DNA of 64,000 nt from Microtetraspora sp. NBRC 13810 (GTDB lineage Bacteria; Actinomycetota; Actinomycetes; Streptosporangiales; Streptosporangiaceae), in contig NZ_BSRQ01000004.1 in assembly GCF_030268685.1 (NCBI RefSeq), forward strand, positions 372,001 through 436,000, given 5' to 3'. Of this stretch, positions 1 through 7,758 are shown piece by piece. Position numbers and translations under genes: made by a program. The notes beneath the pieces were generated by a model. The model worked only from the letters and a program-made list of their open reading frames with translations, did no database searches and was not told the DNA's origin. Numbering within the stretch: the stretch's first letter is position 1; every line of letters begins with the position of its first letter.

Positions 1-2095
1 CGAGCTCCAGCGCCTCCCGGGACCCGACGAGGACCACCCACGATTTGGCCCTGGTGACCAGCGTGTACAGCAGCCTGCGGCGCAGCATCACCCCGCCGGC
101 CTCGACGGTGACCGGCGCCACCACGAACGGATACTCACTGCCCTGGGAGCGGTGCACGCTGATCGCGTAGGCGTGGGTCAGCTCGTCCAGCTCGTCGAAG
201 GCGTACTCCACCGTCTCGCCGTCGTCGGTGCGGATCTCGACCGACCGGTTCTGCGGGTCGACCGCCGTGACCGTGGCGGTCTCGCCGTTGAACACGCCCT
301 TGTCGTAGTTGTTGCGGATCGGCATGACGCGGTCGCCGGCCCGGAAGACCGACGGCCCCGACCAGTGCTCGGCCACGCCCTCGCGCGCCGGGTTCAGCCG
401 CTCCTGGAGCCTGCGGCCCAGCTCGGCGGTGCCGGTCGTGCCCTTGCGCATCGGGCACAGCACCTGGACCTGGTCCCGGCCGATGTTCTGTTTGCGGGGG
501 ATCGCCTCCGTCGCCAGGTGGACCACCCGCTCGGCCACCCGCTCGGGGTCGTCGAGCTCCTCGAACCAGAAGCCGCCCCGGCCGGGCAGCGTGGGCAGCT
601 CCCCCACCCTGATCCGGTGGGCGGCCTGGACGATCCCGCTGTCCTGAGCCTGCCGGAAGACGTGGGTCAGCTGGACGCGCGGGATGTCGGGCACGGCGAG
701 CAGGTCGGCCAGCACGCTGCCCGGCCCGATGCTGGGAAGCTGGTCGCCGTCGCCGACGAGCAGCAGGTGGCCGCCCGACGGGATCGCGGCCGTGAGCCGG
801 GTGGCCAGGTGCAGGTCCAGCATCGACGCCTCGTCCACCACGATCAGGTCGGCCCGCGCCGGCGTCTCCTGGAACAGCGTGCCCTCCTCCTGCTCGGGCT
901 GGCGGGCGAGCATGCGGTGCACGGTCATCGCGGGCAGGCCGGTGAGCTCCGACAGGCGCTTGGCCGCCTTGCCCGTCGGCGCGGTCAGGGTGACCGTGCC
1001 GCCCATCGCGCGCACGGTCGCCGCGATCACCTTCACCGTGTGGCTCTTGCCGCAGCCCGGCCCGCCGGTCAGCACGGACACGGTGCTGGTCAGCGCCAGG
1101 TTGACGGCGATCCGCTGGTCCTCGTGCAGGCTGCCGTCCTCGGTGAACGGCCGCAGCGGCAGCGTCGAACGGGCCCTGAGCAGCCTGGCCAGGTGTCCCG
1201 CCAGCGCCACCTCGCGGCCGTGGTGCTCCTTGCCGTACACCAGCACCCGGCCCGGGTCGTCCGGCGGCGTCTCCAGGACCACCCGGCGCTCGGCCGCGAG
1301 CGCGTCGAGCGCCCGGCGGATGGGGGCCTCGTCCTGTTCGACCAGCACCGCCACGGCGGCGATCAGCGCCGGCAGCGGCAGGAAGCAGTGCCCGTCGCGG
1401 GCGGCGGCCGTCTCCAGCCGGTCCACGATCGCGGCCTTGATCCGCTGCGGGCTGTTCTCCGGCACGCCCGACCGCAGCGCGATCCGGTCGGCGGTCTGGA
1501 AGCCGATCCCCCTGACCTGCCCGATCAGCCGGTAGGGGTCGCCGGTGAGGACGCCGGCCGACTCGTCCCCGTACACCTGGTAGATCTTGGCGGCGAGCAG
1601 GGGGCTGATCCCGAACCCCTGCAGGACGACCATCAGCGCGGCGACCGCCTTCTGCTCCGCCCACGCCTGGACGATCTGCGCCTGCCGGGTGGCGCCGATG
1701 TTGATGACCTCGCGCAGCCGCTCCGGCTCGGTGTCGATGACCGTGAGCGTCCGCTCGCCGAAGTGGCTGACGATGGCGTGCGCGAGCCGTGGCCCGATGC
1801 CGCGGATCAGGCCCGACCCGAGATACAGCGAGATGGCGCGGACGGTGGAGGGGATCACCCGCTCGCACCGCCCGACCAGCAGGCGGCGGCCGTGCCGCGG
1901 ATGCTCGTCCCACTCGCCGGTCAGCCGCAGCGTCTCCCCGGGCTGCACGCCGGCCAGCGCGCGGCCCGAGGCGACGAACCCGGCCAGGCCGTCGGCGCTC
2001 ATCCGCGCCACGGTGTACTCGTCCTCGCGGACGAACACCAGGTGCTCGACGGATGCCTCGACATCCGCCGGGCGCGGCTGGGCGGGCACGGTCAT
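1..2095 (-). CDS. recD2: RecD2-type ATP-dependent DNA helicase (partial, C-terminus cut by window edge)
   Basis: SF1B 5'-3' helicase of the RecD2/TraA type, acting in DNA repair or recombination. The ATG at 2095 opens a frame with no stop to the left edge (698 codons seen; the family is usually 700-750 aa, so only a few tens of residues are missing). An N-terminal OB-like part is followed by helix-hairpin-helix repeats (LIRGIGPRLAHAIV, VRGIGFQTADRIAL). The Walker A motif GPGCGKSH is at about residue 345, the Walker B/motif II VVDEASML at about 420, and the C-terminal helicase motif with SVHRSQGSEYPF near 640. No RecB or RecC gene is adjacent, which is typical of RecD2. The start is supported by fit to family length; no strong ribosome site is visible. 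Confidence 0.93.
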   Translation of the reverse strand, partial: MTVPAQPRPADVEASVEHLVFVREDEYTVARMSADGLAGFVASGRALAGVQPGETLRLTGEWDEHPRHGRRLLVGRCERVIPSTVRAISLYLGSGLIRGIGPRLAHAIVSHFGERTLTVIDTEPERLREVINIGATRQAQIVQAWAEQKAVAALMVVLQGFGISPLLAAKIYQVYGDESAGVLTGDPYRLIGQVRGIGFQTADRIALRSGVPENSPQRIKAAIVDRLETAAARDGHCFLPLPALIAAVAVLVEQDEAPIRRALDALAAERRVVLETPPDDPGRVLVYGKEHHGREVALAGHLARLLRARSTLPLRPFTEDGSLHEDQRIAVNLALTSTVSVLTGGPGCGKSHTVKVIAATVRAMGGTVTLTAPTGKAAKRLSELTGLPAMTVHRMLARQPEQEEGTLFQETPARADLIVVDEASMLDLHLATRLTAAIPSGGHLLLVGDGDQLPSIGPGSVLADLLAVPDIPRVQLTHVFRQAQDSGIVQAAHRIRVGELPTLPGRGGFWFEELDDPERVAERVVHLATEAIPRKQNIGRDQVQVLCPMRKGTTGTAELGRRLQERLNPAREGVAEHWSGPSVFRAGDRVMPIRNNYDKGVFNGETATVTAVDPQNRSVEIRTDDGETVEYAFDELDELTHAYAISVHRSQGSEYPFVVAPVTVEAGGVMLRRRLLYTLVTRAKSWVVLVGSREALEL

Positions 2096-2213
2096 CGTGC
2101 CCTCCCCTGCGTCATGCGGAATACCTCATCGAGCAGGACACTAGCGGGCTGCTGCGACAATCCCGGCCATCCGCGCCCGGAGCCGCCCAGAGGCGGCGTG
2201 CCAGGCGGCGTGC

Positions 2214-2510
2214 CTAGGCGTCGTCGTCGGAGACCGAGGATCCGCGGTTGCAGGCCGCCGTCGGGGTGCCGGAGTTGAACATGACGTTGCCGCAGACGTT
2301 CAGCGGCAGGGAGACCGGTTCGACGATCTCGTCGTTGAAGACGGTCAGCAGGTTCTGGGCCGAGGGGACCTCGGCGGGCTCCGCCGGCTCCGCGGGTTCG
2401 GCCTCCACGGGGGGCCGCGGAGCGCGTCCGGGAGCTTCAACGGCGTGGGCGACGGCGGCGGGCCAGCCCAGGAGACCCGCGGCCCCGATGATCAGGAAGG
2501 TCTTGAGCAC
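2214..2510 (-). CDS. Small secreted protein with conserved Cys pair
   Basis: A 98-aa protein from a GTG start with a good ribosome site (AGAGGAG) a few bases upstream. It has an N-terminal signal peptide (LKTFLIIGAAGLLGWPAAVAHA), a Pro/Ala/Glu linker with an EPAEPAEPAE run, and a short C-terminal segment containing LPLNVCGNVMF and a second Cys (TAACN). The NVCGN motif resembles small secreted proteins common in actinomycetes, distantly like chaplins, but there is no clear chaplin repeat, so the function is unknown. The two Cys residues may form a disulfide outside the cell (inference). A longer ATG-started reading exists upstream but would spoil the signal peptide. Confidence 0.7.
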   Translation of the reverse strand: MLKTFLIIGAAGLLGWPAAVAHAVEAPGRAPRPPVEAEPAEPAEPAEVPSAQNLLTVFNDEIVEPVSLPLNVCGNVMFNSGTPTAACNRGSSVSDDDA

Positions 2511-2651
2511 GGCGGCTCCTCTCACTTGGAACGTCGCCCGATCCCGCCGGGGGACGGGACCGGGATCTTTACGTTCAGCGACGTTAGCGCAAAGTGATGA
2601 CAAAGAGTAGTGCTGCCGTGACTCTTCGTGACGACCGAGGTCGCGGCGCGG

Positions 2652-3335
2652 TCAGCGGACGGCGTCGGCCAGCGCCTCGGCGATGGCGGCCGCCGGGGCG
2701 GGATCCGCCGGCCGCTGTGTGAAGTCGCCGCCGGACTTCGCCGCGTACGGCTTGCCGTAGACCGGCGTGCCGGGCTCGAAGCGCCAGCTCTCGGCGAGCG
2801 GGCCGGCGTCCACCGCGTCGAACCCGAGCAGGCCGAGCAGTTCGACGGCCCGCGCCTTGGCGGCGTCGTCGTCCCCGGCGATCGGCAGCGCCGTGCGGTC
2901 CGCGGCGCCCGCGGGGCGGGGCAGCGCGGCGAGATGCTCGAAGTAGATGTTGTTGAACGCCTTGACCACGTGCGCGTCCTCCAGATGCCGCTGGAGCAGC
3001 TCGCTGCTCGTCGTCTCCTTGGCGTCGAGCTCGGGGAACCGCCCGTCGCGGTCCGGGTAGTAGTTGTTCGTGTCCAGCACGGTCTTGCCGGCCAGCCCCT
3101 CCCGCGGCACCTCCCGGTAAGCCTTCAGCGGGACCGTCACCACCACCCAGTCGCCCGCCTCCGCCGCCTGCGCGGGAGTGCCGGCCCTGGCCCGGGGACC
3201 GAGCTCGGCCACGAGCCCGGAGAGCGTCTCCGGCCCCCTGGAGTTGCTCAGCACCACGTCCAGCCCCGCTTTCACCGCGATACGGGCCAGCGTGCCGCCT
3301 ATGAAACCACTGCCGATGAGTCCGAGTGTCGCCAT
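2652..3335 (-). CDS. NADPH-dependent F420 reductase-like oxidoreductase
   Basis: A 227-aa protein beginning with a Rossmann dinucleotide motif (LGLIGSGFIGGTLARIA) at residues 4-20 and continuing as the F420_oxidored (NpdG/Fno-like) fold: NNYYPDRDG near residue 90 and AFNNIYFEHL near 125. Members move hydride between NADP and F420 or act on related substrates. It stands alone between a secreted-protein gene and a YjbR gene, so the physiological substrate cannot be told from context. Length fits the family. The ATG start is immediately before the Rossmann strand. Confidence 0.85.
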   Translation of the reverse strand: MATLGLIGSGFIGGTLARIAVKAGLDVVLSNSRGPETLSGLVAELGPRARAGTPAQAAEAGDWVVVTVPLKAYREVPREGLAGKTVLDTNNYYPDRDGRFPELDAKETTSSELLQRHLEDAHVVKAFNNIYFEHLAALPRPAGAADRTALPIAGDDDAAKARAVELLGLLGFDAVDAGPLAESWRFEPGTPVYGKPYAAKSGGDFTQRPADPAPAAAIAEALADAVR

Positions 3336-3403
3336 GTACGGTGCGAACCCGTCACAGGCGGGATCTGTTCCCCGTGTCGTTTCGTGACCCGCCGGTCCGC
3401 GCC

Positions 3404-3475
3404 GTCAGTCGCGCTGTCAGCCGCCGTGCCGGTCGCCCTGTGAGTCGCGCTGTCAGCCGCCGTGTCAGTCGCCCT
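3404..3475. repeat. Two 36-bp direct tandem repeats
   Basis: Two adjacent 36-bp units (3404-3439 and 3440-3475) share the core GTCGCGCTGTCAGCCGCCGTG and differ at about four positions. A third partial copy (GGTCAGTCGCC) runs into the stop of the downstream YjbR gene. They lie between the starts/ends of two minus-strand genes and do not form a convincing hairpin. Confidence 0.75.
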
Positions 3476-3477
3476 GG

Positions 3478-3831
3478 TCAGTCGCCGAGGAGCGCGGCCA
3501 GGCGTCTGGGGGCGACCAGGCGGTAGCTGTCCTCGACGAGGCCGGCGATCTCGTCCCAGTCCTGTGCGACGTCCAGGCGGGCGCCCACCCATCCGTTGCG
3601 GCCGACGTAGGCGGGCACGAAGAAGCGCCCGGGGTCGGAGGACACCAGGGCCTCCTGCACGCCCGGCCCGGCCTTGAACGTCAGCGACCGCCCGTCCTCC
3701 GAGGTCATCGCGAAGAGCTTGTCGCGGACCCGGTAGGAGGGCGCCGTGTGCCCGCCGAACGGCTTCTCCACCGCCTCCGGCAGCCCCATGCAGATCTCCC
3801 GCACCAGCGATGCGGCCTCGTCATCGCTCAC
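3478..3831 (-). CDS. MmcQ/YjbR family protein
   Basis: A 117-aa protein of the MmcQ/YjbR (CyaY-like fold) family: PEAVEKPFGGHTAPSYRV near the N-terminus, then KLFAMTSEDGRSLTFKAG and a C-terminal GWVGARLD. Family members are small, sometimes DNA-binding, and mostly uncharacterised. I chose the GTG at 3831 because GGAAGGGG sits about nine bases upstream; an in-frame ATG at 3876 would add 15 residues of poor composition. A palindromic operator candidate lies about 110 bp upstream. Confidence 0.82.
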   Translation of the reverse strand: MSDDEAASLVREICMGLPEAVEKPFGGHTAPSYRVRDKLFAMTSEDGRSLTFKAGPGVQEALVSSDPGRFFVPAYVGRNGWVGARLDVAQDWDEIAGLVEDSYRLVAPRRLAALLGD

Positions 3832-3939
3832 CCGTACCACCCCTTCCGGCTCTGCGCGCGTCCCATCGGACCACACCCCGTCCCGTCCTGGCGAGCCCGC
3901 CGCAGCCTGGCGGCCGGTACGGCGGGCCGCCCCCTGTAG

Positions 3940-3954
3940 TATCGGCTGCCGATA
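3940..3954. promoter_or_regulatory. Operator-like palindrome (copy 1)
   Basis: TATCGGCTGCCGATA is a perfect inverted repeat with 7-bp arms around one central base. It runs into a second overlapping palindrome, CCGATATCGG (3949-3958). The same pair recurs at 4332, before chrA. The form fits the operator of a dimeric winged-helix repressor (PadR sites in actinomycetes often look like this), but no such regulator gene is in the window. Confidence 0.55.
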
Positions 3955-4331
3955 TCGGTTTCGTCATTGCCCGGGTGTCCGGTCAAGGGCGGGTGGCACG
4001 GGTGCGCGACTTCCTGCGCGGCGCGATACGGCTGCACAGCCGAGGACCGCGCCGCCCTGGCCGAACTGGCCCGCGACACCCACGACACCCACGGCGACTG
4101 CGGCGACTGCGACACCTGATCCGGTCACGCGACCGGTTGCCGGGAGCACCGGCCCGTCCCCTTGGCACGCGACCACGGCGGCCTCCTCAGCGCTGTTCAT
4201 CCGCCGGTCACGCGCCGTATCGCGCACGGATGCCGCGTCGTGATCAGCTCGGGTCGACTCGACTCGACTCGGGTCGGCGCCTCCCACCGGCCACGCCCGA
4301 AGGCGGCCCTCTCCCCCGGCGAAGCGAGTGA

Positions 4332-4346
4332 TATCGTCTGCCGATA
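4332..4346. promoter_or_regulatory. Operator-like palindrome (copy 2) before chrA
   Basis: TATCGTCTGCCGATA differs from copy 1 at one base and is likewise followed by the 10-bp palindrome CCGATATCGG. It ends 36 bp before the chrA GTG, where a promoter operator would be expected. This suggests that chrA is controlled by a repressor that also binds near 3940. Confidence 0.55.
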
Positions 4347-4382
4347 TCGGGTTACGTAAAATTCCGATGGAGGGCACGCGAG

Positions 4383-5570
4383 GTGAGCCAGGACCAGCTT
4401 CCCCGGCACGGCGGCCAGGAGTCGGCGGCGTCCGGGGCCTCCTGGCGTGAGGTGGCGCTGCTGTTCCTCAAGCTGGGCCTGATCGCGTTCGGCGGGCCGG
4501 CCGCGCACACCGCGATGATGCGCGACGAGCTGGTGCGCCGCCGCGGCTGGGTCACCGACGAGCGGTTCGCCGACCTCATGGGGGCGACGAACCTGATCCC
4601 CGGCCCGAACTCCACCGAGCTGGCGATCCACCTGGGCCACGACCGGGCCGGGCGGCGCGGCCTGATCGCCGCCGGGGTGTGCTTCATCCTGCCCGCCGCG
4701 CTCATGGTCACCGCGCTGGCCTGGGCCTACGTGCGCTACGGCGAGACGCCCGCGGTGGCGGGCATCCTGTACGGCGTCGTGCCCGCGGTGATCGCCATCA
4801 TCGCCCACGCGCTGTTCGGGCTGCTCCGGACGGTGATCAAGTCGGTCTGGCTGGGCGCGCTGGCCGCCGCGGCCCTGGCCGGTTACCTGCTCGGCGTGAA
4901 CGAGCTGCTGCTGCTGGCGGGCGGCGCGGTGCTCGCGGCGGCGGCTCACCTGCTGCGCCGCCCGCCCGGCGGGCGCCACGGGCTGCTCGCCCTGCCGCTG
5001 CTCGCGGCCCACGGGTCGCCGCTCTTCCCCGATCCCACCGGCGCCCAGCTCGCCCAGCTGTTCGCGACCATGCTGAAGATCGGCGCAGTGCTGTACGGCA
5101 GCGGCTACGTGCTGCTGGCGTTCCTGCGCGGTGACTTCGTCGAACGGCTCGGCTGGATCACCCAGCAGCAGCTCGTGGACGCCATATCCATCGGACAGGT
5201 CACCCCGGGGCCGGTGTTCACCACGGCGACCTTCCTCGGATACCTCGTCGCCGGGCCGATCGGCGCCTTCCTGGCCACGGTGGCGATCTTCCTGCCGTCG
5301 TTCGTCTTCGTCGGGCTGCTCACCCGGCTCACCGACGCGCTGCGGTCCAGGGCGTGGACCGCAGCGGTGCTGGACGGTCTCAACGCCGCCGCGCTGGCGC
5401 TGATGGCCGGAGTCTCCTACCAGCTCGCCCGCACCTCCCTCGTCGATCCGCTCACCCTGGCCATCGCCGCCGTCACGCTGCTCCTGCTGTGGCGGACCCG
5501 GCTGAACAACGCCTGGTACGTCGCCGCCGGCGCGGCCATCGGCCTCGTCCACACGCTGGTCGTCGCCTGA
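4383..5570 (+). CDS. chrA: Chromate transporter, CHR family
   Basis: A 395-aa polytopic membrane protein made of two homologous CHR domains. Domain 1 (about residues 20-165) has the signature FGGPAAHTAMMRDE and IPGPNSTELAI. Domain 2 (about 225-390) has GQVTPGPVFTTATFLGY. The family exports chromate, driven by the membrane potential, and confers Cr(VI) resistance. The GTG start follows GGAGGG at suitable distance. No chrB regulator is adjacent; the paired palindromes upstream suggest a repressor encoded elsewhere. Length is normal for the long-chain ChrA type. Confidence 0.92.
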   Translation: MSQDQLPRHGGQESAASGASWREVALLFLKLGLIAFGGPAAHTAMMRDELVRRRGWVTDERFADLMGATNLIPGPNSTELAIHLGHDRAGRRGLIAAGVCFILPAALMVTALAWAYVRYGETPAVAGILYGVVPAVIAIIAHALFGLLRTVIKSVWLGALAAAALAGYLLGVNELLLLAGGAVLAAAAHLLRRPPGGRHGLLALPLLAAHGSPLFPDPTGAQLAQLFATMLKIGAVLYGSGYVLLAFLRGDFVERLGWITQQQLVDAISIGQVTPGPVFTTATFLGYLVAGPIGAFLATVAIFLPSFVFVGLLTRLTDALRSRAWTAAVLDGLNAAALALMAGVSYQLARTSLVDPLTLAIAAVTLLLLWRTRLNNAWYVAAGAAIGLVHTLVVA

Positions 5571-5645
5571 CCCCGTGCGCGGCACGGTGAAGGGCTGCCC
5601 CATGATGGTCACGGACGGGTGGTGGCCGAGGACACCGGAGGGAAG

Positions 5646-5795
5646 ATGACATCACGGCCGGAGCCGCGTGACGCGGCCGAGGAAACCCCCGGGCCGGCGC
5701 CGGTTCCCGTGCCGCCGGGGCTGGTGACGCCGGGTCTGGTGACGCTGGGCTCCGAGGACGCTCCGGCGTGCTCGGACGGCGGCTGCGTGTGGTGA
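5646..5795 (+). CDS. 49-aa Cys-containing small protein
   Basis: The ATG at 5646 has a near-ideal ribosome site (GGAGGG, 3 bases upstream). The frame runs 49 codons to a TGA at 5795, only 14 bases before the next gene, whose ribosome site lies in that gap. The product is acidic and proline-rich, with an internal echo PGLVTPGLVTLG and the C-terminus EDAPACSDGGCVW, containing a CxxxxC pair. It could be a thiol peptide, a substrate of the following DsbA-like enzyme, or a leader for coupled translation. I do not recognise a family. Confidence 0.5.
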   Translation: MTSRPEPRDAAEETPGPAPVPVPPGLVTPGLVTLGSEDAPACSDGGCVW

Positions 5796-5809
5796 GCGAG
5801 GAGAGGTCA

Positions 5810-6466
5810 ATGCGGATCGAAGTGTGGTCGGACGTCGTGTGCCCGTGGTGCTACATCGGCAAGCGGCGGCTGGAGAGGGCCCTCTCCGGCTTCGAGCACG
5901 CCGGCGAGGTGGAGGTGGTGTGGCGCAGCTTCCAGCTCGACCCCTCGACCCCCAGGGGCGCCCGGGTGCCGGTGCGCGAGACCATCGCCCAGAAGATGGG
6001 CGGCTCGATGAAGCAGGTCATGGCGATGACCGAGCATGTGTCGTCGCTGGCGGCGCAGGAGGGCCTGGCCTACGACTTCGACCGGTCCGTCTCGGCCAAC
6101 ACCTTCGACGCCCACCGGCTGACCCACCTGGCCGCGGCGCACGGCCTGGGCGGCGAGATGCACGAGCGGCTCCTCAGCGCCCAGCTGATCGAGGGTGAGA
6201 CGCTCGACGACGCCGAGACGCTGGTCAGGCTGGGCGCCGAGGTGGGGGTTCCCGCCGGGGATGCGCGCCGGATGCTGGCCGGCGACGAGTACGCCGAGGA
6301 CGTGCGGGACGACGTGCGCGAGGCCCAGGCGCTCGGCGTGAGCGGCGTGCCGTTCTTCGTGCTGGACCGCGCGTACGGCGTGTCCGGCGCGCAGCCCGTC
6401 GAGACGTTCGCGTCCGCGCTGCGCACGGCGTACGAGCACGCGGGCGCGGCGACCGGCCGGAGCTAG
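5810..6466 (+). CDS. DsbA-family oxidoreductase (FrnE-like)
   Basis: A 218-aa cytoplasmic thioredoxin-fold protein. The active-site motif CPWC lies in VWSDVVCPWCYIGKRR at residues 5-20. The helical insertion and the C-terminal GVSGVPFFVLDR with the cis-proline are typical of the FrnE/polyketide-biosynthesis DsbA group (2-hydroxychromene-2-carboxylate isomerase superfamily). It probably acts in disulfide exchange or oxidative-stress defence. The ATG at 5810 is preceded by GAGGAGAGG. An upstream GTG would add 14 residues that do not match the family. It is probably co-transcribed with the 49-aa gene just upstream. Confidence 0.9.
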   Translation: MRIEVWSDVVCPWCYIGKRRLERALSGFEHAGEVEVVWRSFQLDPSTPRGARVPVRETIAQKMGGSMKQVMAMTEHVSSLAAQEGLAYDFDRSVSANTFDAHRLTHLAAAHGLGGEMHERLLSAQLIEGETLDDAETLVRLGAEVGVPAGDARRMLAGDEYAEDVRDDVREAQALGVSGVPFFVLDRAYGVSGAQPVETFASALRTAYEHAGAATGRS

Positions 6467-6493
6467 CGGAGCAACCCCCGGCGGGCCGCCCGT

Positions 6494-7012
6494 CTAGCCG
6501 AGCCGCTTGTAGAAGAAGCTGCAGTCCCGGGGGACGCCGGCCGGGTCGCCCGCGTAGCCCGGGACGATGCCGAAGCGGGTCCAGCCGTCGGCGAGGTAGA
6601 GGTGTTCGGCGGCGCTGCCCGTCTCGGTGTCCAGGATCAGCAGGGTGATCCCGGCGTCGGCGGCGGCCCGCTCCGCCACGGCCAGCAGGGCGCGGGCCAT
6701 CCCCCGGCCGCGGGCGTCGCGGCGGACCATCAGCTTGATGATCTGGGCGCGGTACCGGGAGTTGGGCTTGCTCTCCAGGGCCAGGCTGACGGTGCCGGCG
6801 ATGCCGCCGCCGTCGCGGCAGACCCAGACGAGGAGTCCCCCGCCGGCCACCACCGGGGCCTGGGCCCGCCACCAGGACGCGGCCTCCTCGTGGCCGAAGG
6901 GGGCGAGGAAGCCCACGGACGCCCCGTCGTCGACGGTGTCGACCAGCAGCTCCGCGAGGTCCTTGACGCTGCCGGGGAACTCGCCGGCGGACAGGCGTTC
7001 GATGGTGTGCAT
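6494..7012 (-). CDS. GNAT family N-acetyltransferase
   Basis: A 172-aa acetyltransferase. The acetyl-CoA-binding motif A is visible as KLMVRRDARGRGMARALL (about residues 92-110), followed by LLILDTETGSAAEHLYLADG, typical of the YhhY-like/tabtoxin-resistance type of GNAT that modifies small amines or amino acids. The start ATG at 7012 has AAGGAAG seven bases upstream. It is downstream of, and on the same strand as, the XRE-cupin regulator with a 55-bp gap, so the two may form one operon with the regulator controlling it. Confidence 0.88.
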   Translation of the reverse strand: MHTIERLSAGEFPGSVKDLAELLVDTVDDGASVGFLAPFGHEEAASWWRAQAPVVAGGGLLVWVCRDGGGIAGTVSLALESKPNSRYRAQIIKLMVRRDARGRGMARALLAVAERAAADAGITLLILDTETGSAAEHLYLADGWTRFGIVPGYAGDPAGVPRDCSFFYKRLG

Positions 7013-7067
7013 GACGTGCTTCCTTGTCTACGCGGGGATCTGCGCCTCCGCGTCAGGCCGTACGGAT

Positions 7068-7631
7068 TCAGGGCAGGACGACCAGCAGCGCGTACCGCAC
7101 CGGCGCGGCGCCGAGGCAGCGGAACCGTGAGTCGCCCCACAGCCGGAACCGCAGGCAGTCCCCCGCGCGCACCTCGTACACGTGACCGGCGACCGTGATC
7201 TCCATGGCGCCCCTCATGACCCAGATGTGCTGCTCCAGCCCCGGGACGGCGGGCTCCTCGTAGGCGATGTCGGCCCCCGGGCGCAGCGTCCCCTGGACGA
7301 CCTCGCCGCGCAGGCCCGGATGCGGCGGGGAGACCGACCTGCGCTCGAACCCGGACTCCTGGTCCCGCCACACCGGCTGGGCAGCGGCGCGGACCAGCCT
7401 CGGCGGCTCCGTCTCGACCTCGGCCAGCAGGCGTGACATGGTCCGCTCGTAGACCGCGCACAGCCGGCCGAGCAGGGCGGCCGTCGGGCTGATCTCCGCG
7501 CGCTCCAGCCGGGACAGCGTCGAACGGCTGATCCCGGACCGCTTCGCCAGCTCGTCCAGCGACCAGCCGCGCTCGATCCGCAACTCCGCCAGGCGCGCGG
7601 CCAGCCGCCCGTCCAGTGCGTCCACGCCCAC
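7068..7631 (-). CDS. XRE-family regulator with C-terminal cupin
   Basis: A 187-aa one-component regulator. Residues about 8-62 form a helix-turn-helix (AELRIERGWSLDELAKRSGISRSTLSRLE is read in that stretch). Residues about 110-185 form a small cupin barrel (EQHIWVMRGAMEITV and RAGDCLRFRLWG), which probably binds a small ligand. The GTG at 7631 is preferred for its GAGAGG ribosome site; another in-frame GTG lies at 7646. An inverted repeat covers the start region, which suggests autoregulation. The neighbouring GNAT gene is a likely target. Confidence 0.88.
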   Translation of the reverse strand: MGVDALDGRLAARLAELRIERGWSLDELAKRSGISRSTLSRLERAEISPTAALLGRLCAVYERTMSRLLAEVETEPPRLVRAAAQPVWRDQESGFERRSVSPPHPGLRGEVVQGTLRPGADIAYEEPAVPGLEQHIWVMRGAMEITVAGHVYEVRAGDCLRFRLWGDSRFRCLGAAPVRYALLVVLP

Positions 7632-7640
7632 CTCAACCTC

Positions 7641-7654
7641 TCTCACATGAGAGA
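7641..7654. promoter_or_regulatory. Operator-like inverted repeat of the XRE-cupin gene
   Basis: CTCTCA-CA-TGAGAG, two perfect 6-bp arms with a 2-bp spacer, at the 5' end of the XRE-cupin gene. A second imperfect repeat (TCCC-ATATAA-GGGA) follows about ten bases on. XRE-cupin regulators commonly bind such sites at their own promoter; binding here is inference. Confidence 0.5.
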
Positions 7655-7758
7655 CAATATCCCATATAAGGGACAGGCGAGGACCCCGGGGCGCGGTGTC
7701 CGGCACAGGCGGGACAATGGGCAGGGTCAGCACCGTCGTCTTCCCGAGGAAACGCCTC

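Larger units (their letters stand above)
3832..4382. other. Intergenic region with two operator-like palindromes; no convincing gene
   Basis: This 551-bp gap separates the divergent YjbR and chrA genes. Open frames cross it on both strands but none has a believable start, ribosome site and composition. A plus-strand stretch ending at 4120 (tail HGDCGDCDT) looks mildly protein-like and could be the end of a decayed small gene. A pentamer microrepeat (TCGAC) lies near 4255. The two palindromes at 3940 and 4332 are the clearest signals. Confidence 0.5.

Noticed and set aside
152-2278. A 708-codon plus-strand frame opposite the helicase
   Set aside because: Antisense to a helicase with all motifs; low-complexity composition.
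4197-5612. A 471-codon minus-strand frame opposite chrA
   Set aside because: Gln/Gly/Arg-rich antisense shadow of chrA with no family signal or ribosome site.
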